IMG/VR virus record: IMGVR_UViG_3300047480_000710 | Coordinates: 1 to 52,095 of that record | Origin: a virus | Strand: one strand, 5' to 3' | DNA length: 52,095 nucleotides | Shown: in pieces, positions 36,101 through 45,786 of the stretch | Numbering within the stretch: the first letter of the stretch is position 1 | How the letters are laid out: each line of letters begins with the position of its first letter | Notes under the pieces: generated by a model | Seen by the model: the letters and a program-made list of their open reading frames with translations, nothing else | Told to the model about the DNA's origin: nothing | Databases searched by the model: none | Program-made: the position numbers and the translations under genes

Positions 36101-39100
36101 AAGCCGAAAAGCTTATGTTAAGCGTACAGGCTCAGCAAATAAAAGTTCAACGAGCTGCAATACTTGCCACCGAAGCTAATACTATTGCACTAGAGCAAAG
36201 CTCTTTAGATCGTGACAAGCAGAATATGGACTTAAAGGGCAGCGCAGCAGACGCAGCAGGAAAAGAGATTGCAACCAGACAGTTCGCCTTAGACAAGCGC
36301 AAAGAACAGGTTCAATCAGCACAAAAAGGTGGTTCACAAAAAGGTATGTATGCAGACTTGGTTACACAAATAACCAAAGGAGTACCTGGAGTTACTAATG
36401 ACATGCTTAACTTAGCCCAAAGTTTGGAAGCAAGTGGAGCACAGTTGGCAAATATTAATGCTCAATTTAAGGCAATTGACGTTAGTACAAGTGATAGTTT
36501 AATACAATTAGACTTCAAGAAACGTGGAGAGAATCTACAGCTTACACTGGATGCACTAAAAGTTGACCAAGAACGTTTAGCAGTAAGTAAGACTTTAAAT
36601 TCAGAAACTAACACCGCTGCTATCTTAGAAAAACAAGCGCTAGATGCGCGTATTGCGCAGTTTAATTACCAAAAGAGCGCCCTAGCTGCCGAAGTGCAGA
36701 TAGAACGTTTTAAAGAGTCTAAAAAAGCTGTTAGTACAAAAGACAAAGATAGCAAGAATAAGCTTGCAGATATAGACAAAGAAATCGCAAGTGTAGAGCA
36801 GGTTAGAGAAGCAAATGAGGCCGCTTATGCCGGATCTATTGTTACACAAGGTCTAAAGAACAGACTAGAACTAATTAATGCTGCTAATAAGTCTACTGTA
36901 AAAGCTATAAACGATCAGTTTACAGCAGATACAAGAACACTAGAAGCAAAGGCCCAGCAATTAGATACTAGTGAAAAATTATTGGACGTTCAAGCAGCCA
37001 CAGGTTTGCTGTCCGCCGAATATATTTTACGAGAAAAAAGCGTTCTAGCAGAAAAGAAAGCTCAGCTTGAGTTTGCCAAGGAGTCTGTGGTTGCACAAAA
37101 CACGCAAAAAACAGCTATAGAGGAAATTAAGCGTAAAGAAGAAGAGCTTAATGCTACTCGCGATGCGCGTATTGCACAATTTGATAAGGAAGCGCAGGGA
37201 TTTGATTCTGCCGTACAGTATACAGAGGCCGAACTAACTGCACAAAAGGAATTAACCGCTGAACGCACAAAAATTCAAGATACTTATGATAATAGCACCA
37301 AAAAAGCAAAAGCTACATTAGATGTATTATTGCAGATTCTGGGTATTACTCGCGAAACTAATGCAGAGCAAGAACGATATAATCAATTACTTACTACAGC
37401 AAATGATTTTTCTAACAGCCTAAAAGGTGCCTTTGAGGGTGCGGCAGAAAGTTCAGTGCGTATAGCATCTGCGCTTGGCGACGTTGCTACAACAATGACT
37501 GAAGTAGCTATTAACGCAGATAAACGTGCTAAGTCTGAAAAGGCAGCACAGGCAAGTGTTGATAAAGCATGGGAAACCATGGACTACGACGCAGTCAGCG
37601 CTGCAGAAGAAAATCTAGCAAAAACCAAGAAACTAAATGCTAAACAAGAGCTAGCAGATGATATAAAAACTGTTAATTCTGCTAAAAAACTGTTCAAAGA
37701 AAAAACAGCTGCTTATAAGATACTTAATGGTATTGAAAAAGTAATGCACATAACTAAATTAGCTATGGATGCAAAAGAGTTGGCTGTAAAATTAGGTAGT
37801 TTAGCTACTGGAACAGCAGCTAAAGCAGGGGCAGAAGCGGCAGATACTAGTTTAACTTTTGCAGGTACTATTGGCAGATTACCTGCTTATGCAGCAGAAA
37901 TATACGGTAAAACTATTGGTCAATTAGGGCCTATTGCCGGACCTGCAGTTGCAACAGCTTTAGTAGCTGCTATGTTTGCTATGTTTGGTAAAGGTGGGGC
38001 TAAGGGCGGATTTGTACCTAGTTCAGAACAGCGCCAAGAAACCCAAGGTACTGCAATGGGTTGGAATAGTGAAGGTGCAAAAATACAGGTTCGTCGCGGA
38101 GTATTTGGTGATACTGAAGCTAAGTCTGAGTCGATTGCTAATAGCTTAGAATTAATTCGTGAAACTAGTGTTGATGGCTTAAGTTACGACAATAAAATGG
38201 TAGCTTTGCTAACAAGTATTGATTCCGGTATTAATAAAACTGCTAAAGGTTTATACTCTATTGAAGGCCTGCGTAGCGGCAGTATGTTTGGTACAGTAAC
38301 TGGAACACAAAGTGGGGGCGGATTGCTTGGAACTGGTGTTTTTGGTAGTAAAACTACTCGTAATATTACTGATAGTGGTTTAATTATCGAAGGCACGTTC
38401 GGACAGCTCGCTAGTGATACTAATAAGGCAGTTATTGACTTTTTTGAGCAAGTAACTGTTTCAAAGAAAACTTGGTACGGTAAAACAAGTACTTGGGTTG
38501 AAACTAAACGCCAAGAGGTTGACGATGCTACAAGTAGCTTCTTTAAAGATATATTTGGTAACGCTACCAAACTATTTATTGAAGTTGGTTCAAAAGCAGG
38601 TATAGATGAAAATGTTGTAACTAGTGTTCTTAATAATTTAAATGTAGGCAAAGAGTTCGCAAGTTTACGCGGTCTAAAAGGCGAAGAATTCCAGCAAGAG
38701 TTAAGTGCAATTATAGGCACTATACTAGATGACGCAAGTCTCGCCATATTCAGAAACTTTGAAAAGTTTGCGGAATTTGGCGAAGGTATGTTAGAAACCG
38801 TAATTCGTGTAGTTGATACCAATGAAAAGATAAATCAAGCCGTAAAAAATCTAGGTTTAACAGTTGACTTAACAACACTATATGGAGTAACAGAAGCTTT
38901 AGCAGAAGCAGCCGGTGGGCTAGAAGAGTTTTTAGATCAAAGCAGATACTTTGCTGAAAACTTTTTAACAGAAGCAGAGCGCGTAGCACCTGTTCAAAAA
39001 GCAGTCGTAACTAGACTAGCTCAATTAGGTTATGCTAGTGTAGATACTAAAGCGGAGTTTGTAGCCCTTGTAAAAAGCTTGGATTTAACTACTTTGTCCG

Positions 39101-39936
39101 GTATTAGTACTTACCAAAGTCTAATGGATCTAGCACCAGGTTTCAGTACTGTTATCAGTGCTGTCGAAGATCAGAGCCAAGCTTTAGAAGATGCTGCACA
39201 AGGTTTCCGTGACTTTATACAGCAAATCAAAGATTTTAAGGAATCCTTACTACTTGGAGCTAGTTCAACTCTAACGCCAGAGCAAAAATATGCTCAAGCA
39301 AGATCTCAGTTTGAGGATATCTACGCGCAAGCTGTGGCTGGTGATACTGTTGCTATGAGCAAAGTAACAAGTTCTGCACAAAGTTTCTTAGAAGCTTCAA
39401 GAACTTATTTTGCTAGTAGTGAGGCTTATACTTCTGATTTTAACAGTGTGTTAACTAAATTAGATGATGCTACTATAAGTGCCAGTGCCAGTGCTAGTGT
39501 GGCTGAGCTTCAATTAACTAACTTAAGTATTCAAACTACTTTATTAGAAGAAATTAATAGTAATATAGCTATTATTGCTGGAGTACCTCAAAAAGCTCGT
39601 GGAGGACGCGCAAGCGGGCTAACATTAGTTGGTGAATTAGGTCCTGAACTTGTTGACTTTACTTATCCAGGTATGGTTTATCCAGCAGATCAGACTCGTG
39701 GTATGTTTACACCTCAAGCAAGTGCAAATAGTAACATGGGTCAGGTAGTTCAAGAACTGCGACAAGTAAAACAAGAATTAGCACAATTACGCAAAGAGCA
39801 AAAACAGCAGACTGGTGACTTAATATTAAGTAACTATGACGCAAATCAGAAAGCCTCTCAGGAAGTAGTATCTGCAGTAGTAGATACTAACGGAGAAGCT
39901 GTTTGGATTAATCGTTCAAAATCTGAAATTAAGTAA
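33127..39936 (+). CDS. Tape measure protein
   Basis: 2269 residues. It sets tail length and helps DNA entry. Long helical, Ala/Lys/Gln-rich coiled-coil regions fill residues about 620-1560. Hydrophobic segments at about 570-604 and 1594-1628 (GPIAGPAVATALVAAMFAMF) are the usual membrane-active parts. The C-terminal GLTLVGELGPELVDFTYPG is the conserved tape measure end. At about 1.5 angstrom per residue the tail would be near 340 nm. AGGAG ribosome-binding site. A GACCCTAAAT copy is at 35059. Confidence 0.93.
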   Translation: MATQNTVNIGVNVSDNGTAKKVVKNFQEIESAANRAQKAAETASKPAGGTPGSRAVYAKGAPSGVQGLMSGEDYGRARGSAGTTGASARDFANQAQGLGGIVRLYATYAANVFAVGAAFRALSGAMDTSNMVRGLDQLGAASGTALGSLSKQLANTTGGAISLREAMEATAKASSSGMSSENILRMGQAALKASQALGVNMSDAVSRISRGITKLEPELLDELGIFVRVDDVVKKYAESTGKAASAVTDFEKRQAFANAVLDQAEKKFGAIDLDTNPYTKLAATISNLAQDTLELVNKGLTPLVNLLSASPTALAVVLSGIAATLVKQAIPAISDFRAGLAKAAEESKAVSQKKLQDVKTSLGAEMAMRIQALDDAAEAEFAKFEASSKKLVDLKATNAKKLAKYDKEALRISQLDPVDITPENIAYLENLAKKQTKVSEVYKQIAVDISAYKKVEEEYNKAQKDRNIILTEQHPLWTTIGQNEKVYHDEVNASRQRSASSQIAYTSSTRGFMAGMREAVKEFSASKDGIVTTMDLLDESGQKTGTTLTTTTKGLGLFSRSLNLAKNAAVGMTAALGTAINAFAPWLQVIGLVVAAGGALISWMSKTQEESAATSTALTAIKDSTKNLSDTIDAINKKSILEQFDPKSIAAKATAIADLTSQIRKGFESAYKELDKMGGSDRFVNWVTKLWDGDVESELSDKVSQGLARVFKTIDQSTSAGKAAAKTIQDILKVEDLSSVDAVNDALDAMSSGERRRALDLISASIKTMGYEMQVSASRGTEVVAAFDKAKDALTKFRTNFIQKDPTTEYGQSLVDAFFKLDQALKDPEQKLQAIRTLAERIRDVDAPTGLVVALQDISRDIDSLNYVAKSIADIDVEISKLQDTANSQIALTKLATASNISAGQALRNVNAQIAALKANRDVKVQVQLDMRAQIDNASTLVSQAQLAVFKTGADIVSSKLSTEWAKAGVTVTNAVATVLSGTETGIKMRAQAEKLMLSVQAQQIKVQRAAILATEANTIALEQSSLDRDKQNMDLKGSAADAAGKEIATRQFALDKRKEQVQSAQKGGSQKGMYADLVTQITKGVPGVTNDMLNLAQSLEASGAQLANINAQFKAIDVSTSDSLIQLDFKKRGENLQLTLDALKVDQERLAVSKTLNSETNTAAILEKQALDARIAQFNYQKSALAAEVQIERFKESKKAVSTKDKDSKNKLADIDKEIASVEQVREANEAAYAGSIVTQGLKNRLELINAANKSTVKAINDQFTADTRTLEAKAQQLDTSEKLLDVQAATGLLSAEYILREKSVLAEKKAQLEFAKESVVAQNTQKTAIEEIKRKEEELNATRDARIAQFDKEAQGFDSAVQYTEAELTAQKELTAERTKIQDTYDNSTKKAKATLDVLLQILGITRETNAEQERYNQLLTTANDFSNSLKGAFEGAAESSVRIASALGDVATTMTEVAINADKRAKSEKAAQASVDKAWETMDYDAVSAAEENLAKTKKLNAKQELADDIKTVNSAKKLFKEKTAAYKILNGIEKVMHITKLAMDAKELAVKLGSLATGTAAKAGAEAADTSLTFAGTIGRLPAYAAEIYGKTIGQLGPIAGPAVATALVAAMFAMFGKGGAKGGFVPSSEQRQETQGTAMGWNSEGAKIQVRRGVFGDTEAKSESIANSLELIRETSVDGLSYDNKMVALLTSIDSGINKTAKGLYSIEGLRSGSMFGTVTGTQSGGGLLGTGVFGSKTTRNITDSGLIIEGTFGQLASDTNKAVIDFFEQVTVSKKTWYGKTSTWVETKRQEVDDATSSFFKDIFGNATKLFIEVGSKAGIDENVVTSVLNNLNVGKEFASLRGLKGEEFQQELSAIIGTILDDASLAIFRNFEKFAEFGEGMLETVIRVVDTNEKINQAVKNLGLTVDLTTLYGVTEALAEAAGGLEEFLDQSRYFAENFLTEAERVAPVQKAVVTRLAQLGYASVDTKAEFVALVKSLDLTTLSGISTYQSLMDLAPGFSTVISAVEDQSQALEDAAQGFRDFIQQIKDFKESLLLGASSTLTPEQKYAQARSQFEDIYAQAVAGDTVAMSKVTSSAQSFLEASRTYFASSEAYTSDFNSVLTKLDDATISASASASVAELQLTNLSIQTTLLEEINSNIAIIAGVPQKARGGRASGLTLVGELGPELVDFTYPGMVYPADQTRGMFTPQASANSNMGQVVQELRQVKQELAQLRKEQKQQTGDLILSNYDANQKASQEVVSAVVDTNGEAVWINRSKSEIK

Positions 39937-39942
39937 GATAGA

Positions 39943-39970
39943 TAAGGCTTCGAAAGAGGCCTTATTCTTA
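39943..39970 (+). terminator. Weak terminator after the tape measure gene
   Basis: TAAGGC/GCCTTA hairpin then TTCTT; likely partial. Confidence 0.45.
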
Positions 39971-40014
39971 AGAATCTTAGTACATTGGTTTTTAAGAATA
40001 ATGAAAGGAGTATG

Positions 40015-41532
40015 ATGAATAATTATCAGACTTGGTTAGAAACACCTAATACAGTTAGAATAGCTATTGTGCAAGTACAAGTGCTTGTAGGCGGAGTACT
40101 AACTACTAAATACCTATCAACGCATGCAGTAACAGTAGACGGTATAGAGTACCTACCAGTAATTAAAGGTACAATAACGCTAGAAGAGTCAATATCTACC
40201 AACTACTCAGCTGCTATTAGTTTTGGGGACATTGAAATAGCGAACTCCTCCGGACAGTACGATAGTTGGCTGGACAATGTCTGGGTAAACAAACCTATAA
40301 AAATTTATATAGGCTCACTACCTGCCACAGGAGTATCAAATACACTATTGGACTTTGAATTAATTTTTGATGGAGTAGTTGCAGATATTGATTCCAAGAG
40401 TAGATCCGAGTTAAATATAAAAATACGAGATAAACTACAGAAGCTCAATACTTCTGTAAGCGAAGATTTATTAGGAAATTATTTTCAAGGCACTATAGTG
40501 TCCGAAACTACTACCGTTAATCAGTTTCGTAATAATTTAAAGCCATTAGTATTTGGAGAAGTACATAATATTACTCCCTTACTAACAGACCCTACCTTAT
40601 TAGAGTACATGGTAAATGCTGAGGCAGTTGAGCAGATTATAGAAGTGCGTGATAACGGTGTACCTGTGCCTTTCGAAATTTCTGGTACAGTAGTAATACC
40701 TCCCGGGAGTTTTAGGTTGTTGCGCGCACCTGTCGGCGCAATAACATGTTCTGTTCAAGGTGTAAAACGTACTGTAAATATACAAAACTCTACAGCCGTA
40801 GATATATATACAAATACTGTTAGTAATACTATTGCCACTCTTTTAAAGTTTTACGGTGAGCAATTAGAATATACAGAATTAGATAACACAAGTTTTCAAA
40901 ACTTGGGTACAGAAGCTGTTGGCGTATATATTTCTGACAGACAAAATGTTTTAAGTATTTGCCAAGAAATAGCGAAAAGTAGCGGGTTAATCGTATCTAC
41001 GACCCGAACAGGGAAAGTTAAACTAGTAGATTTAAAAATCCCTGTTTCAGCAAATATAAACATTCAAGATAGTGACATGCTACTAAATTCTTTACAATTA
41101 GTAGAAAAACTACCGGTTATAGCAGCAGTTAAACTAGGTTATGCTAAAAATTGGACAGTTCAAAACAACTTATTAACCGGAATACCTGAACAGCATAAAG
41201 TGCTCTATTCAACAGAATGGTTAGAGAGTACAAGCAAGGATGCTGCTTCAAAAATAGCATACGAAATTACTGTAGAACCGACACTAGAATCTACTTATCT
41301 TATTGATAAAACGCAAGCAGATGCTGTAGCATTAAAAAAACTACAGCTATTTAAAACACAACGAAGAATATATAGAATGGTATGTACCGCAAAATTTTTA
41401 AATGTTCAAGTTGGGGATGCTGTTACACTAACTACCACTAGATTTGGGCTAAATTCAGGAAGTGTTGGTTTAGTAGTGTCTGCTAAACCTAATTGGCTAC
41501 GTGGTAATATTGAGATTGGGGTATTAATTTAA
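40015..41532 (+). CDS. Tail tip/baseplate protein, 505 residues
   Basis: TWLETPNTVRIAIVQVQV, then a domain with LDFELIFDGVVADIDSKSRS and NIKIRDKLQKLN, typical of distal tail or hub proteins that join tube and fibres. DRQNVLSICQEIAKSSGLIV is hub-like. The ATG at 40015 is chosen over 40012 because of GGAG spacing. TAATG link to the next gene. The specific homologue (lambda L/J or T5 type) cannot be named. Confidence 0.75.
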   Translation: MNNYQTWLETPNTVRIAIVQVQVLVGGVLTTKYLSTHAVTVDGIEYLPVIKGTITLEESISTNYSAAISFGDIEIANSSGQYDSWLDNVWVNKPIKIYIGSLPATGVSNTLLDFELIFDGVVADIDSKSRSELNIKIRDKLQKLNTSVSEDLLGNYFQGTIVSETTTVNQFRNNLKPLVFGEVHNITPLLTDPTLLEYMVNAEAVEQIIEVRDNGVPVPFEISGTVVIPPGSFRLLRAPVGAITCSVQGVKRTVNIQNSTAVDIYTNTVSNTIATLLKFYGEQLEYTELDNTSFQNLGTEAVGVYISDRQNVLSICQEIAKSSGLIVSTTRTGKVKLVDLKIPVSANINIQDSDMLLNSLQLVEKLPVIAAVKLGYAKNWTVQNNLLTGIPEQHKVLYSTEWLESTSKDAASKIAYEITVEPTLESTYLIDKTQADAVALKKLQLFKTQRRIYRMVCTAKFLNVQVGDAVTLTTTRFGLNSGSVGLVVSAKPNWLRGNIEIGVLI

Positions 41533-43385
41533 TGGCACAACTATTAAACGATAGAAACGAACTACTATTTGCATCTTCTAGTAGGATAACTGGAGCTAGT
41601 GTTACATTAGATTCCGGAGCAGCAACTTCACTTATAGTACCTAAAGAAGCTTTAGTACCTACCCCTGCATCTATAACTATTTCAGCCAATGTTGTAGGGT
41701 ATATAACTCCTGCATATTCCTGGAGTTATAGATTCGGTAATACGAGTAGTTTTACAAATATTACAAGCACAACTAATCCTTTAGTATTAAACCTAGACAG
41801 TGCTTTTTTAACAGCTTTGGGTACCGGTACGGTCGTACAATATAAAGTAATTGTATCAGAAACTACTAGTAATATTGGGGTAAATCAAAGCGAAGCAATA
41901 CTTTCAATACCAGTTCTGCGAGAAGGTTTAGATGGTATAGATGCTATAAATAGCGTTCAAGTTGTGCTATATAGAAGAACCTCTAGTAACCAAGCACCAG
42001 AATTACCTACTACAGGCGACTCCACGTATACTTTCAACTCTGCGCAAGTAGTTGGACAGCCTAGCGGATGGTCTCAAAATATACCTTCGTCAACTGCTGG
42101 TAAATACTTATGGACTACACAAGTTTTAGCCGCAGGTATAGGGCTTAGCTATCAATTTTCTAATACCTTATGGTCAGCTCCGGTACTTTTTGCGCAAGAC
42201 GGTATAGACGGCACTCCAGGAGGTGCTGGATCTAGTACAGCTTTGGTATATGCATATAAACGATCTGCTGCAGCACCCACAGATAACCCTGGCGCTGTAG
42301 ACTATAGTTTTTCTACTAATGTTATCACAACAGCTACTTTAGCTAATAGCTGGTCAAAAAGTATTCCTAGTGGAAGTAATCCTTTGTACGTTACAATAGC
42401 TACTGCTAGTTCTACTACTGGAACAGATAGTATTGCTGCAACAGAATGGGCTAGCCCAGTATTGTTAGTACAAAACGGTAGTAATGGTACTAACGGTAGT
42501 AATGGTACTAACGGTACTAACGGTACTAACGGTACTGACGGTATTAACACAGCAAGTGTATTTTTATATGCTCGCAATAATAATTCTAGTACAGCACCAA
42601 CATTAAGTACTGCAGGTAGTAGTACTTATACTTTTTCCACAACAGTATTGAGTGGAACTATACCTAGTGGCTGGACTCAAACAATACCTGACGCTAGTAA
42701 TGGAACGGTAATTTGGGTAGTACAAGCTACAGCTGCCAGCTCTAGTACTACAGATACTATAGCTAATACTGAGTGGAGTACAGCTAAAGTACTAGCACAA
42801 AAAGGCGATCAAGGCACTCCAGGTACTAATGGTACTAATGGCACTAATGGCACTAATGGCACTAACGGTACTAACGGTACTAACGGTACTAGAGGCAGTC
42901 GACAGTTATTTTCTAATAGCTCTATATATGTCAATACTTACACTTTGTCCCCAAATTCAGCAGGAGCTGCAAGCTATGCAGTTAGAGCTAATCAACTGAT
43001 TGCTGCAGCAACTTCTGGTAGTATACCTACTACACCTATAGAAGGTGATACAGTTACATTCACTAACGGCACAACTTACGTATATACTATTACTTATAAT
43101 GCAAGCACGCAACAGTGGGTAACTCCAGGTACTGTAATTGATGGCAACTTATTGGTAACAGGGTCTGTAACTGCAGCAAAAATAAACTCTAACGGCCTAG
43201 AGGTTAGGGCCACTGATGGTAGCGTAATATTAAGTACTACACAGAAACTTAATAGTACATATATTAATAGCGTAGAAGCAAACCAAATCAACGCAGGCAC
43301 TATTAATGTCGGACTAAATATAACTAGTACTGACGGATTATTTAGAATAGATTTTGCCAACAAGTTTATCAGTATTAGTGTATAA
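41532..43385 (+). CDS. Tail tip fibre protein with collagen-like repeats
   Basis: 617 residues. Several copies of a repeat around 'RSAAAPTDNPGAVDYSFST' and 'WSKSIPSGSNPLYVTIATAS' occur between residues about 135 and 430. Two collagen-like Gly-Thr-Asn runs (about 316-336 and 433-453) should form triple helices, making this a trimer. The C-terminal VTAAKINSNGLEVRATDG region is like central fibre or J-protein ends. Host contact or fibre anchoring is the likely role. Confidence 0.8.
   Translation: MAQLLNDRNELLFASSSRITGASVTLDSGAATSLIVPKEALVPTPASITISANVVGYITPAYSWSYRFGNTSSFTNITSTTNPLVLNLDSAFLTALGTGTVVQYKVIVSETTSNIGVNQSEAILSIPVLREGLDGIDAINSVQVVLYRRTSSNQAPELPTTGDSTYTFNSAQVVGQPSGWSQNIPSSTAGKYLWTTQVLAAGIGLSYQFSNTLWSAPVLFAQDGIDGTPGGAGSSTALVYAYKRSAAAPTDNPGAVDYSFSTNVITTATLANSWSKSIPSGSNPLYVTIATASSTTGTDSIAATEWASPVLLVQNGSNGTNGSNGTNGTNGTNGTDGINTASVFLYARNNNSSTAPTLSTAGSSTYTFSTTVLSGTIPSGWTQTIPDASNGTVIWVVQATAASSSTTDTIANTEWSTAKVLAQKGDQGTPGTNGTNGTNGTNGTNGTNGTNGTRGSRQLFSNSSIYVNTYTLSPNSAGAASYAVRANQLIAAATSGSIPTTPIEGDTVTFTNGTTYVYTITYNASTQQWVTPGTVIDGNLLVTGSVTAAKINSNGLEVRATDGSVILSTTQKLNSTYINSVEANQINAGTINVGLNITSTDGLFRIDFANKFISISV
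42477..42543 (+). repeat. 9-bp tandem repeats encoding Gly-Thr/Ser-Asn, array 1
   Basis: GGTACTAAC units with GGTAGTAAT variants. Confidence 0.9.
42831..42890 (+). repeat. 9-bp tandem repeats encoding Gly-Thr-Asn, array 2
   Basis: Seven or so GGTACTAAC/GGCACTAAT units, three in a row identical. Confidence 0.9.
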
Positions 43386-43394
43386 AGGAGTACA

Positions 43395-44108
43395 ATGGCA
43401 CATTTAAGGATAGTTTATAGCAACAAGTTGACACAGGTATCTGGTTCAGCTGCACACCCAACTACTAACGACTACAAATCGCAGACTTCTACAGGTACAA
43501 GTTTTACCTTAACTACTGTACCGGTTTCAGGAAGTGTAGCAGTAGTAGCTTATTTACCAGAACATACTTCTGCTATAACAATGACAGTTGCTGGATTCGC
43601 ACCAGTAATAGAGACCACTGTAAGCTCTAGTGTAAACTTACAAAATGCTTATGGTGGAGGTAAGTATGTGGTAGCGTATCTAACTGGACTAAGTAATCAG
43701 ACAAACTTTACTGTAACTTTTAGCACAAGTGTAAAAGTTAGTAGATTTATTGTCGGAAACTATTGGAGTCCTCAACATAATATTCCTTTTGGAATTACTG
43801 CTGGATATGCGGATACTAGTATCTCAGAACGACTACAGAGTGGAGATCTGTATACCACGCCAGGACCTCGTAACAAAACACTACAATTTGCGCTTGAGTA
43901 TTTAACGGATACAGACAAGTATGAGTTTTTTAACATATTAAAAAACACAGGAAAGCTTGGCTGCGTTTTTGTGTCAGCATTTCCCGAAGATGTAGACAAA
44001 AGTCGAGAGCAAATGTATAGTATATATGGTAAGTTAACTAATTTAAATGGGATTAGCTACGCACAATACACCAGGTATACTAGTTCAGTTGATTTAGAAG
44101 AGTTTTAA
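43395..44108 (+). CDS. Tail-associated protein, 237 residues
   Basis: Ser/Thr-rich beta N-terminus, then SRFIVGNYWSPQHNIPFGIT and RNKTLQFALEYLTDTDKYEF, which resembles tail proteins located next to the tip proteins of siphoviruses. No enzyme motif. AAGGAG site. Ends before a strong terminator. Confidence 0.72.
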   Translation: MAHLRIVYSNKLTQVSGSAAHPTTNDYKSQTSTGTSFTLTTVPVSGSVAVVAYLPEHTSAITMTVAGFAPVIETTVSSSVNLQNAYGGGKYVVAYLTGLSNQTNFTVTFSTSVKVSRFIVGNYWSPQHNIPFGITAGYADTSISERLQSGDLYTTPGPRNKTLQFALEYLTDTDKYEFFNILKNTGKLGCVFVSAFPEDVDKSREQMYSIYGKLTNLNGISYAQYTRYTSSVDLEEF

Positions 44109-44113
44109 AAATT

Positions 44114-44145
44114 AAATACCCGCCATAAAAGGTGGGTATTTTTTT
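44114..44145 (+). terminator. Terminator
   Basis: AAATACCC-g-CC pairs with GG-t-GGGTATTT, then seven T. Confidence 0.92.
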
Positions 44146-44148
44146 GTG

Positions 44149-44177
44149 TTGACTTTACTATGCCCTTGTGCTATAAT
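44149..44177 (+). promoter_or_regulatory. Promoter of the fibre transcript
   Basis: TTGACT, 17 nt, TATAAT, then a leader of about 120 nt with an AGTGG/CCACT hairpin near 44,253-44,281. Confidence 0.8.
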
Positions 44178-44302
44178 ATACCAAAATGTCTGTAGTCTCC
44201 CAACTTTTAAGTTCAAATAGGGATTGCGCTATATTACAATCAGTTAAATAAAGTTAGTGGCTAAGTAGTTTATATCCACTATAAAACGGGGAGAATTAGT
44301 TT

Positions 44303-44644
44303 ATGTTAGAATCTAGTTTTGAGCAAAGCCTACAAGCTATTAGCCTAATTGCAATCGCAGTAATGGCTGTTTTTATAGGTGCGCAAAAAATATTAAAAAA
44401 TTGGCGAAGTACCGAAGCAGAGACTAGTATTATAACGCTCATGCATACAGAATTGGAGCGTATGAGTCAGCAAAATACAAAGCTTAGCATTGAATTGGGT
44501 AGGCTACATTCAGAAGTAATAGCATTAAATAGTGAACTACAAAAATTAACTGTAGAAAACCAACATCTACGAACTGAAGTAGCGGCCTTAACTCAAGAAG
44601 TAGTAAAGTTCAAGCAGCTATCTGCCACAAAGAGAGGTGGTTAA
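44303..44644 (+). CDS. Membrane-anchored coiled-coil protein
   Basis: 113 residues: one membrane helix at about 11-29 (SLIAIAVMAVFIGAQKIL), then a heptad coiled coil from about 45 to 105. This is the layout of an inner-membrane spanin, though a structural or holin-like role is possible. First gene after a long leader; GGGGAG ribosome-binding site. Confidence 0.68.
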   Translation: MLESSFEQSLQAISLIAIAVMAVFIGAQKILKNWRSTEAETSIITLMHTELERMSQQNTKLSIELGRLHSEVIALNSELQKLTVENQHLRTEVAALTQEVVKFKQLSATKRGG

Positions 44645-44645
44645 A

Positions 44646-45542
44646 ATGCAACCAGCTAAAATAAATTATAAAATTTACCAAGGCAGTACGTTTCAAGAAA
44701 GCTATCGTTGGGAATCAGAAACAAAAGTTTATGTTCCAATTCAGGCTATTCAAAAAAGCGCTCCTTGTGTTATAAGTACCACAGTAAACCACAACCTTCC
44801 ATTAGGTTGGAGGTTTAGAGTAGTAGGTGCTGGCGGTATGAAAGAGCTTAATAATGTAGGTGAAACATATTATTTGTCTACAGCTTATAGTGCTGTTGCA
44901 CCAACACTTATAGATGTGCAAGAACTAGAAGAGATTTATCTTGGGCAACTTGACATTTGGAACGAAATGAAAATTCAAGATGCTCAAATTGTCGCCCCAA
45001 CAATCAGACCTTGGGTAAACTTAACACCAGTAGCAACTTATCAGCTAATAATGTCAAGTGGCCAACAAATAAGCCCTCCAGTGCCAAGTAACTTTGCGCC
45101 GACATTGCACAATTTAAATAATTCCTATACGACCTGGCAAAATGCAGTTACAGCTAATCAGGCAACTGTTGCCGCAGCACAAGCTGCAGCAGCAAACAAG
45201 ATTGAAATCAACCAAGTAAATAGTCTTCAATATACTGCTTATACAAATGGTGGCGTTGTTGAGTACAATCAGCCAGTGCCTTTAATTAGTTATAGTGCTC
45301 GTATGCAGATACGGGAGACTTCTGACAGCGAAGATGTTATATACTCCACTACTAGCGGTCCAGGTGGTCATATTATCATAGACTTAGAGTTAAATTCTAT
45401 AACTATTACAATTCCTGCAGCAGTTACTCAAACTTTTGATTTTGCAACAGCTGTTTACAGCTTAGAACTCTATGAAGCCGGAGGCTTAGTTGTTCCGTTC
45501 TTAACAGGTAACTTAACACTGGTTCAGGAGGTTACAAGATGA
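44646..45542 (+). CDS. Virion structural protein, 298 residues
   Basis: Beta-rich start (KINYKIYQGSTFQESYRWES), a helical middle with Ala repeats (QATVAAAQAAAANK) and an immunoglobulin-like end. Resembles baseplate or fibre-anchoring proteins by content only. Start at 44646 preferred over an overlapping GTG at 44637 because AGAGAGG is well spaced. Confidence 0.68.
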   Translation: MQPAKINYKIYQGSTFQESYRWESETKVYVPIQAIQKSAPCVISTTVNHNLPLGWRFRVVGAGGMKELNNVGETYYLSTAYSAVAPTLIDVQELEEIYLGQLDIWNEMKIQDAQIVAPTIRPWVNLTPVATYQLIMSSGQQISPPVPSNFAPTLHNLNNSYTTWQNAVTANQATVAAAQAAAANKIEINQVNSLQYTAYTNGGVVEYNQPVPLISYSARMQIRETSDSEDVIYSTTSGPGGHIIIDLELNSITITIPAAVTQTFDFATAVYSLELYEAGGLVVPFLTGNLTLVQEVTR

Positions 45543-45775
45543 CCAGAGTAGTAGTAACTGAGCAAGGTCAAACAGTTGTTGTTGAAGATTCACGTCCTCA
45601 AACAGTTGTAACTGGGCTACTGGGCCCAAGAGGTGCGTCTAGCTTCGCACAATTACAAGATATAGATCTAGCTCAGCTAGGTCAAGGGTCCTTATTAGTA
45701 TACAATAATCAAACACAAAAATGGACCGCAACCACACTCTTAGACCAACAAATTGTTGAGTCAGGACAATTTTAA
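45539..45775 (+). CDS. Small fibre-linked protein, 78 residues
   Basis: VTGLLGPRGASSFAQLQDID, then LLVYNNQTQKWTATTLLD: the DVD-LVY-N--T-KW pattern is common in short linker domains of phage fibres. Coupled to the gene before by 4 nt. Confidence 0.72.
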   Translation: MTRVVVTEQGQTVVVEDSRPQTVVTGLLGPRGASSFAQLQDIDLAQLGQGSLLVYNNQTQKWTATTLLDQQIVESGQF

Positions 45776-45786
45776 AGGAAAAGAAC

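Noticed and set aside
38184-38822. Minus-strand frame of 212 codons
   Set aside because: Antisense shadow of the tape measure gene; Ser/Leu/Pro-rich composition expected from its codon pattern.
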